A stretch of DNA of 41,623 nt from Bacillota bacterium (GTDB lineage: Bacteria; Bacillota; Clostridia; Christensenellales; CAG-138), in NCBI GenBank assembly GCA_023393045.1, contig JAEWMV010000154.1, positions 1 through 41,623 of the forward strand. Direction: 5' to 3'. Shown in pieces: positions 16,162 through 24,186 of this stretch (position 1 is its first letter; each line of letters starts with the position of its first letter). The notes under the pieces were generated by a model. That model was not told the DNA's origin. It searched no databases and was given only the letters and a program-made list of their open reading frames with translations. The position numbers were made by a program, and so were the translations under genes.

Positions 16162-17553
16162 ATGGCGACAATCGTAAAACGGGGTAAGAAGTATTCCGTT
16201 GTCTATTACTACACAGATGAAAACGGTGAACAACAGCAGAAATGGGAACCACCGGTTAGTTCGAAAAAGGAAGCTTTGAAAAGAAAAAACGAGATTGAAC
16301 ATGAAATGGATACCGGCGTGTTCATTCCGCCGGCTCGTGTCAAGGTAGGAGAGTTCATGTGCGACTTTGTGGAGATGTATGGTACAAAGCGATGGGGGTT
16401 ATCAGTATACTCGTCCAACACATCGCTAATCCAGAACTACATAAACCCACTGTTGTCAGATCACTTGGTGCAGGATGTTAATGCAAGGACGGTTGACTGG
16501 TTCATACATCAACTGCAAAAAACCAAACCCGTCAGTACGCCTTACCGGCATGCAAAAACGGAGTTCATCACACCTTGCACGATTGAGAAAATAGCCAAGC
16601 TCATGCGCACGGCCTTTAAGCAGGCTGTGCGATGGGGTATGATCGGCAAGAATCCGTTTGAAGGAGCTGTTCTGCCAAAAGCGGAAAAGAGAAAACGCGC
16701 GATCTGGGACGCTGTTACGATACGAAAGGCGTTGGATGAATGCGAGGACGGAAAGCTGTATGTCGCACTGAACCTGGCATTTGCATGTTCGTTGAGACTT
16801 GGAGAGATCACGGGATTGACATGGGATTGTCTCAGCATTACAGATAGCGCCATCGCAAATGACGACGCATACCTGTCAGTAGAAAAAGAGTTGGCTCGCG
16901 TTGATCAAAAAGCGATAGACGCTGTCGGAAAGGGCGATATACTCTATGTCTTTCCTCGCCTCATGGGAGGCAAGTCAAGCACCAGACTCGTACTAAAGAA
17001 GCCTAAAACGGAATCGAGCGTTAGGAGAGTTTGGATACCCAAGACACTCGCGTTGATTCTGAGAGAATGGCAAGCGAAGCAAACTGCGCTTAAAGAGTTT
17101 ATGGGAGAGGACTACATTGACTACAACCTGGTGCTTGCCCAGGAAACCGGGCGTCCGTGCGAGGATAGGATTATCGGCAACGCATTTGATAGGTTGAAAA
17201 AGAAAGCGGAACTCCCCAATGTGGTTTTCCATTCGCTGCGGCATTCCAGCACAACGTATAAGCTGAAACTCAACCACGGCGATGTTAAGGCAACGCAAGG
17301 CGATACAGGACATGCACAGCCGGATATGGTAACTGAGGTATATGCGCACATTCTCGATGAAGATCGAAAGATCAACGCACAGAAGTTTGAAATGGCTTTC
17401 TATGCTAACCCTGATATGAGAAAAGCAGAGGCTTCCATCCAAAACGCTTCGCCGCAGCCGCCCGCCTTGGATCTTGGCTTGCTGGTGCAGCAGCTAAAGG
17501 AGCAGCCTGAGCTGGCCACCACGCTCGCAGCGCTCTTGAAGGGAATCGCATAA
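16162..17553 (+). CDS. Site-specific tyrosine recombinase (integrase)
   Basis: A 463-residue integrase of the Tn916/phage type. Residues about 1-60 form the arm-binding domain (RGKKYSVVYYY), about 65-170 the SAM-like core-binding domain, and about 180-400 the catalytic domain. Visible active-site residues are Arg212 (LRLGEITGL), His357 and Arg360 (HSLRH), His384 (TGHAQPDM) and the nucleophile Tyr394 (VYAH). All are intact, so the enzyme should be functional. A C-terminal extension of about 60 residues (QPPALDLGLLVQQLKEQ) is predicted helical. The gene ends about 195 bases from the 3' end of an opposing tRNA-Arg gene, the typical place for an integrase that targets a tRNA 3' end. It most likely moves the whole upstream cargo block. 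Confidence 0.93.
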   Translation: MATIVKRGKKYSVVYYYTDENGEQQQKWEPPVSSKKEALKRKNEIEHEMDTGVFIPPARVKVGEFMCDFVEMYGTKRWGLSVYSSNTSLIQNYINPLLSDHLVQDVNARTVDWFIHQLQKTKPVSTPYRHAKTEFITPCTIEKIAKLMRTAFKQAVRWGMIGKNPFEGAVLPKAEKRKRAIWDAVTIRKALDECEDGKLYVALNLAFACSLRLGEITGLTWDCLSITDSAIANDDAYLSVEKELARVDQKAIDAVGKGDILYVFPRLMGGKSSTRLVLKKPKTESSVRRVWIPKTLALILREWQAKQTALKEFMGEDYIDYNLVLAQETGRPCEDRIIGNAFDRLKKKAELPNVVFHSLRHSSTTYKLKLNHGDVKATQGDTGHAQPDMVTEVYAHILDEDRKINAQKFEMAFYANPDMRKAEASIQNASPQPPALDLGLLVQQLKEQPELATTLAALLKGIA

Positions 17554-17714
17554 AAGGAATCGAACGTATTGCCAGTGAAACGCGTATTAGCAAAGGCGGC
17601 AGTTTTATTAGCAAACATCACAAAAAACGTTCTAATCCCCAGCGGGTAAAATGGAAGTGGTATGAATCGCGCTCTTAGTTGATATGGTATTCTCCTTTGC
17701 CAGCGTGAAAAAGG

Positions 17715-17747
17715 AAAACGCCGTAATCCCTTGAAATCACGGCGTTT
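17715..17747 (-). terminator. Terminator of the tRNA-Arg transcript
   Basis: Reading the minus strand, AAACGCCG and CGGCGTTTT form an 8-base stem around a 16-base loop, beginning 2 bases after the CCA end of the tRNA and followed by T residues. It could also stop integrase transcription from the other side. Confidence 0.7.
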
Positions 17748-17748
17748 A

Positions 17749-17825
17749 TGGCACCCCCGAGCAGGCTCGAACTGCTGGCGTTCCGCTTAGGAGGCGGACC
17801 CTCTATCCATCTGAGGTACGGGGGC
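17749..17825 (-). tRNA. tRNA-Arg(CCT), complete
   Basis: The minus strand folds into a full cloverleaf of 77 bases. Acceptor GCCCCCG pairs with CGGGGGT (G-U at the first pair), and the D stem is CCTC/GAGG. Anticodon stem TCCGC/GCGGA encloses loop CTCCTAA (anticodon CCT, reading AGG). T stem AGCAG/CTGCT encloses loop TTCGAGC. The discriminator is G and CCA is encoded. The integrase gene lies just beyond its 3' end. Confidence 0.93.
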
Positions 17826-17868
17826 TCGTATTCAGTTTTTCCCGCAGGGGCGGCCGGTCATCCGGTTA

Positions 17869-17907
17869 TTAGGAGGCGGACGCTCTATCCTGCTGAGCTA
17901 CGGAGAG
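17869..17907 (-). pseudogene. 5' half of a second tRNA-Arg(CCT)
   Basis: The minus strand reads CTCTCCG TA, then a D stem-loop GCTC...GAGC, then GTCCGCCTCCTAA, i.e. a normal tRNA-Arg from its 5' end through the anticodon loop. After the loop the matching strand GCGGA is replaced by TAACC and no T arm or acceptor 3' strand follows. It shares the block GTCCGCCTCCTAA with the complete tRNA 44 bases further on. It lies directly behind a consensus promoter, so it is probably the remnant of the original host tRNA gene. Confidence 0.75.
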
Positions 17908-17951
17908 ATTCTCGCTTGCCGCGAGGCAAAGCCTGCCTGACGGCAAGCTAT

Positions 17952-17980
17952 ATTATAGGCGAGGCGCCGCTTCGTGTCAA
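17952..17980 (-). promoter_or_regulatory. Consensus sigma-70/A promoter for the tRNA-Arg locus
   Basis: On the minus strand TTGACA (17980-17975) and TATAAT (17957-17952) are both perfect and exactly 17 bases apart. A start near 17945 would transcribe the tRNA 5' half and then the complete tRNA. An interrupted hairpin lies at 17914-17948 (outer arms GCTTGCCG/CGGCAAGC, inner AGGCA/TGCCT) between the promoter and the tRNA. Confidence 0.85.
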
Positions 17981-18127
17981 CCGAAGCATCGGCAATTCCC
18001 GGGCGTTATGCCATGCGGGCATGGTGGAAAAAGATTGTCTTTGTTTCAACGCATGGATTATAATGAGCGTGTCATCGGACTCTTTTGGAATCATATCGAA
18101 TTTATACACAAAGAAGGGGGCACGCGC

Positions 18128-19441
18128 ATGGAGCAGCTTGCGAACAAGCCTGCAAAGAAATTCACCAAAGTTGAAAAATCATGGATTATGTACGACTGGG
18201 CGAATTCCATCTACGCCACCAACATCATGGCGGCAATTTTTCCCATCTACTTCGCGCTGGTGGCGAGCGAAACGGGCAACAAGGTATACGGCTTTGCCGT
18301 GTCCATCGCAAACCTCGTCGTCGCGCTGATAGCGCCCGTATTGGGTGCGGTGGGCGACTTCACCGGCATGAAGAAGAGGCTGTTTTCGGTTTTTCTCATC
18401 ATCGGCCTCGCGTTCACGGCGTCCATGGCGATCTTCGATTCCTGGCAATGGATGCTCGTGGGGCTTGTCATCTCGCGCATCGGCTTCTCCGGCACCTGCC
18501 TGTTTTATGACTCCTTCCTCACGGACGTCACCACGCCGGAGCGCATGGACAAAGTTTCCGCCTGGGGATACGCCGCGGGGTACATCGGCGGGAGCACCAT
18601 TCCCTTTATCATCTCCATCGCAGTGATGCTGCTCTTGAATCAATCCATCCTTTCCTATAAAATCGCCATCCTCATCGTGGTGGTGTGGTGGACGGTATTC
18701 AGCATCCCCTTCCTCAAAAACGTCAAACAGGTGCACAGCGTGGAGGAACCGCCCGCAAAGCTCGCAAAAGCCGCTTTCGCCAACGCATGGCGGACCCTGA
18801 AGGACATTTTGCGCGACAAGAAGATACTCATCTTCATCATCGCCTACTTCTTTTATATCGACGGCGTGGATACCATCATCAGCATGGCCACAAACTATGG
18901 AACGACGCTGGAGCTTGGCACCATCGGCATGATACTGGCGCTATTGGTGACGCAGATTGTGGCGGTGCCCTTCTCCATCCTCTTTGGCAACCTCGCCAAG
19001 AAGGTGGGCGCCATCCGCATGATCAGCATCGCGGTGGGCGTATACTTTGTGATTACGATCATCGGCTTCTTCATGGGCTTCAACATCGAGCAGGCGCAGT
19101 TGAACGGCGGGGATGTGGAGGCCGCAAAGCAGCTTTCCACCATACTCTTCTGGGTGCTCGCCGGGCTTGTGGGCACGGTGCAGGGCGGCATACAGGCGCT
19201 CTCGCGCTCGTACTTCGGCCAGCTGATTCCGCCGGAGCGCTCCAATGAGTATTACGGCTTCCTCGATATCTTCGGCAAGTTCTCCTGCGTCATCGGCCCG
19301 GCGCTCTATTCGCTGGTCTACACGCTCACCGACCGCTCGTCCCTGGGGATACTGAGCATCATCATCCTCTTCCTCGCGGGCGGCGTCACGCTTATAGTAG
19401 GCAGGAAATTCTTCAAGCGCGCGCCGGGCGAGGAGGCGTAA
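18128..19441 (+). CDS. MFS transporter, UMF1/Atg22-like family
   Basis: A 437-residue integral membrane protein with about 12 hydrophobic helices. The N-terminal segment MYDWANSIYATNIMAAIFP is characteristic of the UMF1 family of the major facilitator superfamily (related to yeast Atg22), and FTGMKKRLFSVF matches the MFS loop 2-3 region. Substrate specificity in bacteria is not established. I chose the ATG at 18128, after GAAGGGGG, because upstream sequence in the same frame encodes a polar stretch unlike the family. It is the first chromosomal-type gene to the right of the tRNA locus and is followed by radC after 7 bases. Confidence 0.85.
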   Translation: MEQLANKPAKKFTKVEKSWIMYDWANSIYATNIMAAIFPIYFALVASETGNKVYGFAVSIANLVVALIAPVLGAVGDFTGMKKRLFSVFLIIGLAFTASMAIFDSWQWMLVGLVISRIGFSGTCLFYDSFLTDVTTPERMDKVSAWGYAAGYIGGSTIPFIISIAVMLLLNQSILSYKIAILIVVVWWTVFSIPFLKNVKQVHSVEEPPAKLAKAAFANAWRTLKDILRDKKILIFIIAYFFYIDGVDTIISMATNYGTTLELGTIGMILALLVTQIVAVPFSILFGNLAKKVGAIRMISIAVGVYFVITIIGFFMGFNIEQAQLNGGDVEAAKQLSTILFWVLAGLVGTVQGGIQALSRSYFGQLIPPERSNEYYGFLDIFGKFSCVIGPALYSLVYTLTDRSSLGILSIIILFLAGGVTLIVGRKFFKRAPGEEA

Positions 19442-19448
19442 GCCGGCT

Positions 19449-20165
19449 ATGGAGGAGGGCGGCCACAGCGGCCACAGGCAAAGGCTTCGCGAAGCCTATC
19501 AAAACGGCGGAGCCGCCGCGCTGCACGAGCATCAGTTGCTCGAGCTGCTTTTGACCTATGCCATACCGCGGCGGGACGTCAACCCCCTCGCGCATAAGCT
19601 CATCGCCCGCTACGGCTCGCTGGAGCGCGTGCTCGCAGCACCTGTGGAGGAATTGACGCGGGTGGAGGGCGTGGGCGAAAACGCCGCCACGCTCTTGTCC
19701 CTGACAGGCGCGCTGCGGTCTTTGCCTTCGGCGCGCGCGGATAAGCACACGGCTATAAAAACGCCGGAAGAGGCTGCGAACTATTGTGAAAGCTTATTTG
19801 CCGGGCGGGACAAATACGAGGCGACCTACTGCGTAAGCCTCGACAAAAAGCGGCGCGTGCTCCATTGCGACCTCGTGAGCGCGGGCACGCTCGCTGAAAA
19901 CGTGATCTACCCCCGGCTGGTGGTGGAATTTGCCCTGCGGCATGGGGCGGACAGCGTGATATTGACGCACAACCACCCCTCGGGCGACCCCGCGCCCTCG
20001 CAAAGCGACATCGCTTCCACAAAGGCCGTGTGCGAGGCGCTCGCCGCCATCGGCATCACGCTCAACGATCACATCATCGTCGGCACGGAGGGATGTTTCA
20101 GCATGGTAAGGTACATGCCGCTCCCCAAGGGAGCGCGTATCCCCGCCGCCGAAAAGGAGGAATAG
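19449..20165 (+). CDS. radC: RadC-family JAB/MPN domain protein
   Basis: A 238-residue protein with the RadC architecture. An N-terminal helix-hairpin-helix region (VEELTRVEGVGENAATLL, about 60-77) precedes a JAMM metalloprotease-like domain whose metal motif is HNHPSGDPAPSQSD. The catalytic-type glutamate and upstream strands (DLVSAGTLAENVIYPR) are present. RadC was once linked to DNA repair, but its biochemical role remains unclear. Length is close to the usual 220-230 residues. The stop codon directly precedes the next ATG, so it is translationally linked to the phosphohexomutase gene. Confidence 0.95.
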   Translation: MEEGGHSGHRQRLREAYQNGGAAALHEHQLLELLLTYAIPRRDVNPLAHKLIARYGSLERVLAAPVEELTRVEGVGENAATLLSLTGALRSLPSARADKHTAIKTPEEAANYCESLFAGRDKYEATYCVSLDKKRRVLHCDLVSAGTLAENVIYPRLVVEFALRHGADSVILTHNHPSGDPAPSQSDIASTKAVCEALAAIGITLNDHIIVGTEGCFSMVRYMPLPKGARIPAAEKEE

Positions 20166-21851
20166 ATGGCCTCACATGACGAATATGCCCGCTGGCTGGG
20201 CCGGGCGGAGCTTGAAGGCGCGCTTCGCGGCGAGCTTGTTTCCATAGAAAAAGCGCCCGGGGAAATTGAGGAGCGCTTTTATACCGAGCTTGCCTTCGGC
20301 ACGGCAGGGCTGCGCGGCATACTGGGCGCGGGCACCAACCGCATGAACCTGCCCGTGGTGCGGCGCGCGACGGCGGGGCTCGCCGCCTACATCAAAACCT
20401 TTGCGGACGGGCCGAACCGCGGCGTCGCCATCGCCTGCGACTCACGCGAAAAATCCGCTGAATTCGCGCTTGAAACGGCAACAACCCTCGCCGCCTTCGG
20501 CGTGAGGGCGCACCTTTTCCCTAGCCTTCGCCCCGTGCCGCTTTTGTCCTTCGCCATACGCCACCTGGATTGCATCGCGGGCGTGGTGATTACCGCAAGC
20601 CACAATCCCCCCGCCTACAACGGCTATAAGGTCTATTGGGAGCACGGCGGGCAGGTCGGCCCCGAGCAGGCGGACGCCATTTACGCGCGCATGCGCGATT
20701 TTGATTATTTCGATATTCCCACGATGCCGGAGGCCGAAGCGCGTCAAGCGGGGCTGCTTTTGACCATCGGGGAGGAGACGGACGAGGCGTACTACACCGC
20801 CACGGCGTCTTTGCTGCAATGGCCCGCGCTGATGAAGGAAAAGGGCAAGGCGCTTAAGCTTGTCTACACGCCGCTGCACGGCAGCGGCCTCGTGCCCGTG
20901 ACGACGCTGCTGCGCCGTACAGGCGTGACGGACGTGTCCGTCGTAGCGGAGCAGGCGGCGCCCGATTCGCGCTTCCCCACCGTCAAGGCTCCCAACCCCG
21001 AGGACCCGGCGGCGTTCACGCTCGCCATCGCCCTTGCAAACGAAGTAGGCGCGAGTGCCATTATCGCCACCGACCCGGATTCCGACCGCATGGGCCTTGC
21101 GCTGCGCGGCCCTTCCGGCGAATTTGCCGCGCTTACGGGCAATAAAATCGGCTGCCTTCTGCTGCATTACCTGCTTTCCTCCATGCAGAAAAAGGGGACG
21201 CTGCCTGCGGACGGCTTCGCCGTAAAATCGTTCGTGAGCACGCGCATGGCCCAGGCGATTTGCGAAAAATTCAATGTCGCCTGCCTCGACGTGCCCACGG
21301 GCTTCCGCTTCGTATCGGAAAAGATAGACGAAAGCGCGCGCACGGGCAAGGGCACGTTCCTCTTCGGCTTTGAGGAGAGCTACGGCTTCCTCGCGGGCGG
21401 CTTTTCGCGCGATAAGGACGCGGTGTGCGCCGCCATGCTCGCCGCGGAAGCGTGCGTGTATTACAAGGAGCAGGGCAAAACCCTTTTTGACGTATTGGCG
21501 GACATGGCCGAACTCTACGGCCATTTCGACGAGCGCGTAAAATCCTATTCCCTCGAGGGGAAAGAGGGGCTTATGCGCATTGCCGCCGCGATGGAAGCGC
21601 TGCGCCAAGCGCCGCCCGCGTCCTTTGCGGGCATACCCGTAACAAAAGCCGAAGATATGCTCTCCACCGGTCAAAACGTGCTGCGCTATTTTTTAAAGAA
21701 CGGCGCGTGGATCTGCGTGCGCCCGAGCGGCACGGAACCCAAGCTCAAGCTCTACGTCGGCGCGAACGACGCAAGCGAAACAGGGCTTGAAAAACTGCTT
21801 TCTTCTCTCACCGCGCACGCGGATGAATTGCTCACGCGCCTTTTGGCGTAA
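20166..21851 (+). CDS. Phosphohexomutase (phosphoglucomutase/phosphomannomutase family)
   Basis: A 561-residue alpha-D-phosphohexomutase, probably interconverting glucose-1-phosphate and glucose-6-phosphate. Signatures are visible in order: substrate-entry motif ELAFGTAGLRGILGAG, the phosphoserine loop TASHNPPAYNGYKVYW, the Mg-binding loop TDPDSDRMG, the sugar-binding loop GFEESYGFLAG and the phosphate-binding loop RPSGTEPKLKLY. Length and order fit the Firmicutes PgcA type. An AAAAGGAGGAA ribosome binding site lies inside the end of radC. Confidence 0.93.
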   Translation: MASHDEYARWLGRAELEGALRGELVSIEKAPGEIEERFYTELAFGTAGLRGILGAGTNRMNLPVVRRATAGLAAYIKTFADGPNRGVAIACDSREKSAEFALETATTLAAFGVRAHLFPSLRPVPLLSFAIRHLDCIAGVVITASHNPPAYNGYKVYWEHGGQVGPEQADAIYARMRDFDYFDIPTMPEAEARQAGLLLTIGEETDEAYYTATASLLQWPALMKEKGKALKLVYTPLHGSGLVPVTTLLRRTGVTDVSVVAEQAAPDSRFPTVKAPNPEDPAAFTLAIALANEVGASAIIATDPDSDRMGLALRGPSGEFAALTGNKIGCLLLHYLLSSMQKKGTLPADGFAVKSFVSTRMAQAICEKFNVACLDVPTGFRFVSEKIDESARTGKGTFLFGFEESYGFLAGGFSRDKDAVCAAMLAAEACVYYKEQGKTLFDVLADMAELYGHFDERVKSYSLEGKEGLMRIAAAMEALRQAPPASFAGIPVTKAEDMLSTGQNVLRYFLKNGAWICVRPSGTEPKLKLYVGANDASETGLEKLLSSLTAHADELLTRLLA

Positions 21852-21860
21852 ACTCAATGC

Positions 21861-23276
21861 ATGGAACAAAAACAGCAGGCGCAGTTTTCGCGCATGACAG
21901 GCGCGCCGATACCGCGGCTCATCACCGCGCTCGCGGTTCCCGCCGTCGTGAGCATGCTCGTCACTGCGCTCTACAGCACGGCGGACACGTTTTTCATTGC
22001 AAGGCTCGGCACGAGCGCGACGGGGGCCGTGGGCATCGTGTTCCCCGTCATGTCCGTCATACAGGCCGTGGGCTACACGGTGGGGCAGGGTGTGGCGAGC
22101 GTCATTTCGATGCGGCTGGGCGAAAAGCGGCAGGAGGAGGCGAACGCGGCGGCCTCGGGCGCACTGCTGCTCGCGCTGCTCTTTGGCGCGCTCGTGGCGG
22201 TATGCGGCCTCGTTTGGCTCGATCCGCTCATGGAGCTTTTGGGCGCGACGCCCACCATGCTGCCTTATGCGCGCGATTACGCGCGCTACATTCTCCTTGC
22301 CGCCCCTGCGATGACGACGGCCTTCGTGCTCAACAACACTTTGCGCGCGGAGGGCAGGACGCGCCTTGCCATGCTCGGCATCACGCTCGGCGGCGTCATC
22401 AACGTATGCCTCGACCCGCTTTTTATCTTCGTGTTCGGCTGGGGGACGGCGGGGGATGCCATCGCCACCGCCATCGGTCAGGCTGTGAGCTGCGCGGTGC
22501 TCCTTTGGGTTTATCTGCGCAAGAAAACCATCGTGCGGCCCTCAATCAAAGCCCTGCCCCGCGCGCCGCGCCTCTACGGGGACATATTGCGCATGGGCGC
22601 GCCCGCCTTCCTTCGGCAGGGGCTTGCGAGCGCCGCGACCGTAGCCCTCAACCTCGCCGCGCGCGGCTATGGGGACGCCGCCGTCGCCGCCATAAGCATC
22701 GTGACGAAGCTCTTCATGTTCATCTTCAGCGTGTCGCTGGGCATCGGCCAGGGGTACCAGCCCGTATGCGGGTATAACTACGGTGCAAAGCTCTATACGC
22801 GCGTGCGGCAGGGCTACCGCTTCACGCTCCTGGTCGGCGTCGGGGTGATGAGCGCGCTTGCGGCCGCGGCCTTCATCTTTGCGCCGCAGCTCATGATGCT
22901 CTTTATTAAGGACGACCCCGCGCTCATCGAAATCGGCTCCTTCACGCTGCGCGCGCAGTGCCTAGCCATGCCCGTCGTGCCCGTGGCCGTGGTCCTCAAC
23001 ATGACCTTCCAGTCCGTGGGGCGCGCGGGGGAAGCGTCCTTCCTCTCCGCATGCAGGCAGGGCATATGCTTCCTCCCGCTGATATTAATACTGCCAAGGG
23101 TCGCGGGGCTTTGGGGCGTGGAGACCGCGCAGGCCTTTTCGGACGTGCTCACCTTTTTCATCGCGCTGCCCATGACGATATTGTTCTTTAGAAAACTCCC
23201 CAAGCGGGACGCGCCCGACGGACGGGAGGTGGACGAGCGGGAAATCGCGCGCAACGCCGCGCAGGGCGGCCTGTAA
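21861..23276 (+). CDS. MATE family multidrug/cation antiporter
   Basis: A 471-residue membrane protein with about 12 transmembrane helices and MATE (NorM/DinF-like) features: the N-terminal PIPRLITALAVPAVVSML, the helix-2 stretch YSTADTFFIARLG, and the symmetrical second half beginning MGAPAFLRQGLAS with GQGYQPVCGYNYGA. MATE proteins exchange Na+ or H+ for cationic drugs or metabolites. No strong ribosome binding site is seen. The start lies 9 bases after the mutase stop, so translation may depend on coupling. Substrate unknown. Confidence 0.93.
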   Translation: MEQKQQAQFSRMTGAPIPRLITALAVPAVVSMLVTALYSTADTFFIARLGTSATGAVGIVFPVMSVIQAVGYTVGQGVASVISMRLGEKRQEEANAAASGALLLALLFGALVAVCGLVWLDPLMELLGATPTMLPYARDYARYILLAAPAMTTAFVLNNTLRAEGRTRLAMLGITLGGVINVCLDPLFIFVFGWGTAGDAIATAIGQAVSCAVLLWVYLRKKTIVRPSIKALPRAPRLYGDILRMGAPAFLRQGLASAATVALNLAARGYGDAAVAAISIVTKLFMFIFSVSLGIGQGYQPVCGYNYGAKLYTRVRQGYRFTLLVGVGVMSALAAAAFIFAPQLMMLFIKDDPALIEIGSFTLRAQCLAMPVVPVAVVLNMTFQSVGRAGEASFLSACRQGICFLPLILILPRVAGLWGVETAQAFSDVLTFFIALPMTILFFRKLPKRDAPDGREVDEREIARNAAQGGL

Positions 23277-23281
23277 AACCC

Positions 23282-23310
23282 TTGCGCTTTGTTTTATAAT
23301 CGGATATAAT
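23282..23310 (+). promoter_or_regulatory. Promoter of the small basic protein gene
   Basis: TTGCGC at 23282-23287 and TATAAT at 23305-23310 are separated by 17 bases. A second TATAAT lies at 23295-23300. GAGGAGG and the ATG follow within 30 bases. Confidence 0.6.
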
Positions 23311-23336
23311 CCCCACGCAGAGAGGAGGGATGAAGG

Positions 23337-23531
23337 ATGAAATTCATTCCGAGGCAGAAGCTTTCAAAGAAAGCAAAACGCGCGCTCGACGAAGCGCAGC
23401 GCGCCACATGGCAGGTGAACCCCGTGACAAGGCAGACGCAGAATAAAAAAGCATACGCGCGCAAAAAGTCCGACAGGTGCGAGGAATTCGACCCGGCGGG
23501 CTTTTTCTTTTATAAAGGGAACGTGGTATAA
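23337..23531 (+). CDS. Small basic protein of unknown function
   Basis: A 64-residue, lysine- and arginine-rich soluble protein (KFIPRQKLSKKAKRALDEAQ near the N-terminus, then NPVTRQTQNKKAYARKKSD). Basic small proteins with an NPVTR...KKxYxRKK pattern occur in Clostridia genomes, as far as I recall, without known role; nucleic-acid binding would fit the charge. It has its own consensus-like promoter and a GAGGAGG ribosome binding site 8 bases before the ATG, supporting a real gene. The last 14 residues (FDPAGFFFYKGNVV) are hydrophobic and unlike the rest; they overlap the next gene's -10 box. Confidence 0.65.
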   Translation: MKFIPRQKLSKKAKRALDEAQRATWQVNPVTRQTQNKKAYARKKSDRCEEFDPAGFFFYKGNVV

Positions 23532-23532
23532 T
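23524..23532 (+). promoter_or_regulatory. Extended -10 promoter of the nitroreductase gene
   Basis: TGGTATAAT is a perfect extended -10 element. No good -35 box is seen. It overlaps the stop codon of the small basic protein gene, 28 bases before the nitroreductase ATG. Confidence 0.55.
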
Positions 23533-23559
23533 AATGGAAAGAAACAGGAGGTTATAACG

Positions 23560-24066
23560 ATGAACGTTGCCGATGCCATCAAGGCGAGAAGAAGCATACG
23601 CAAATATAAGGGCGATCCCGTGCCCGAGGCGGACATTCAGAAAATACTCGAGGCCGCCATGCACGCGCCCAGCGCACACAACACGCGGCCGTGGGAATTC
23701 GTTGTGGTCACCAACGAGGAAATGCGCAGGAAGTTCGCGCACCTGCACCCGTATGCAAAGCACGCGGCGCAAAGTCCGGTTCTGATCGTCGTATGCGCGC
23801 TGCCCGAAACGCAGCAGCGCTTCGGCGCGGGCTTTTTTCCGCAGGACTGCGCCGCCGCGACCCAGAACATCCTCCTTATGGCAGAGGAGTTGGGCTACGG
23901 CGCATGTTGGTGCGGCGTGTACCCGCACGAGCGGCTCATGAACCCCATCCGCGAGGCGCTCGGCGTCACGAGCACGCCGTTTTGCCTCATCACGCTGGGC
24001 GTTGCGGACGAAGCGCCCGCCGCGCGCGGCCGCTTTGAGGAGCAAAAGGTGAAATACATCAAATAA
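23560..24066 (+). CDS. Nitroreductase family protein
   Basis: A 168-residue FMN-dependent oxidoreductase of the short nitroreductase type. The FMN-binding N-terminus reads IKARRSIRKYKGDPV, followed by AAMHAPSAHNTRPWEFVVVT, and the C-terminal half has NILLMAEELGYGACWCGVYP. Members reduce nitro groups, quinones or flavins using NAD(P)H and act as dimers in the cytosol. The true substrate cannot be told. AGGAGG lies 9 bases before the ATG, and it appears to be a single-gene transcript between two promoters. Confidence 0.92.
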   Translation: MNVADAIKARRSIRKYKGDPVPEADIQKILEAAMHAPSAHNTRPWEFVVVTNEEMRRKFAHLHPYAKHAAQSPVLIVVCALPETQQRFGAGFFPQDCAAATQNILLMAEELGYGACWCGVYPHERLMNPIREALGVTSTPFCLITLGVADEAPAARGRFEEQKVKYIK

Positions 24067-24122
24067 CCGCAGAAATATCGCAAATTAATCACGCCCCGCC
24101 ACTTCCGCTTGCCCGCGCAATA

Positions 24123-24131
24123 TGGTATACT
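24123..24131 (+). promoter_or_regulatory. Extended -10 promoter of adenine deaminase
   Basis: TGGTATACT at 24123-24131 forms an extended -10 element about 56 bases before the adenine deaminase ATG. The -35 region is weak. No purine riboswitch fold was recognised in the short leader. Confidence 0.5.
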
Positions 24132-24186
24132 ACACCAAATAAAATTATTTGAACCAAACAAATTTTTAGGGAAGGGCGGGCGAAGT

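Noticed and set aside
20442..21674. Long minus-strand frame opposite the phosphohexomutase gene
   Set aside because: It is a GC-rich shadow of a clear gene, with His/Arg-rich low-complexity translation; similar long antisense frames opposite xdhA, glnS and gltX were dismissed for the same reason.
24067..24186. Purine riboswitch before adenine deaminase
   Set aside because: No three-stem purine aptamer pattern could be traced, and the leader after the -10 box is short.
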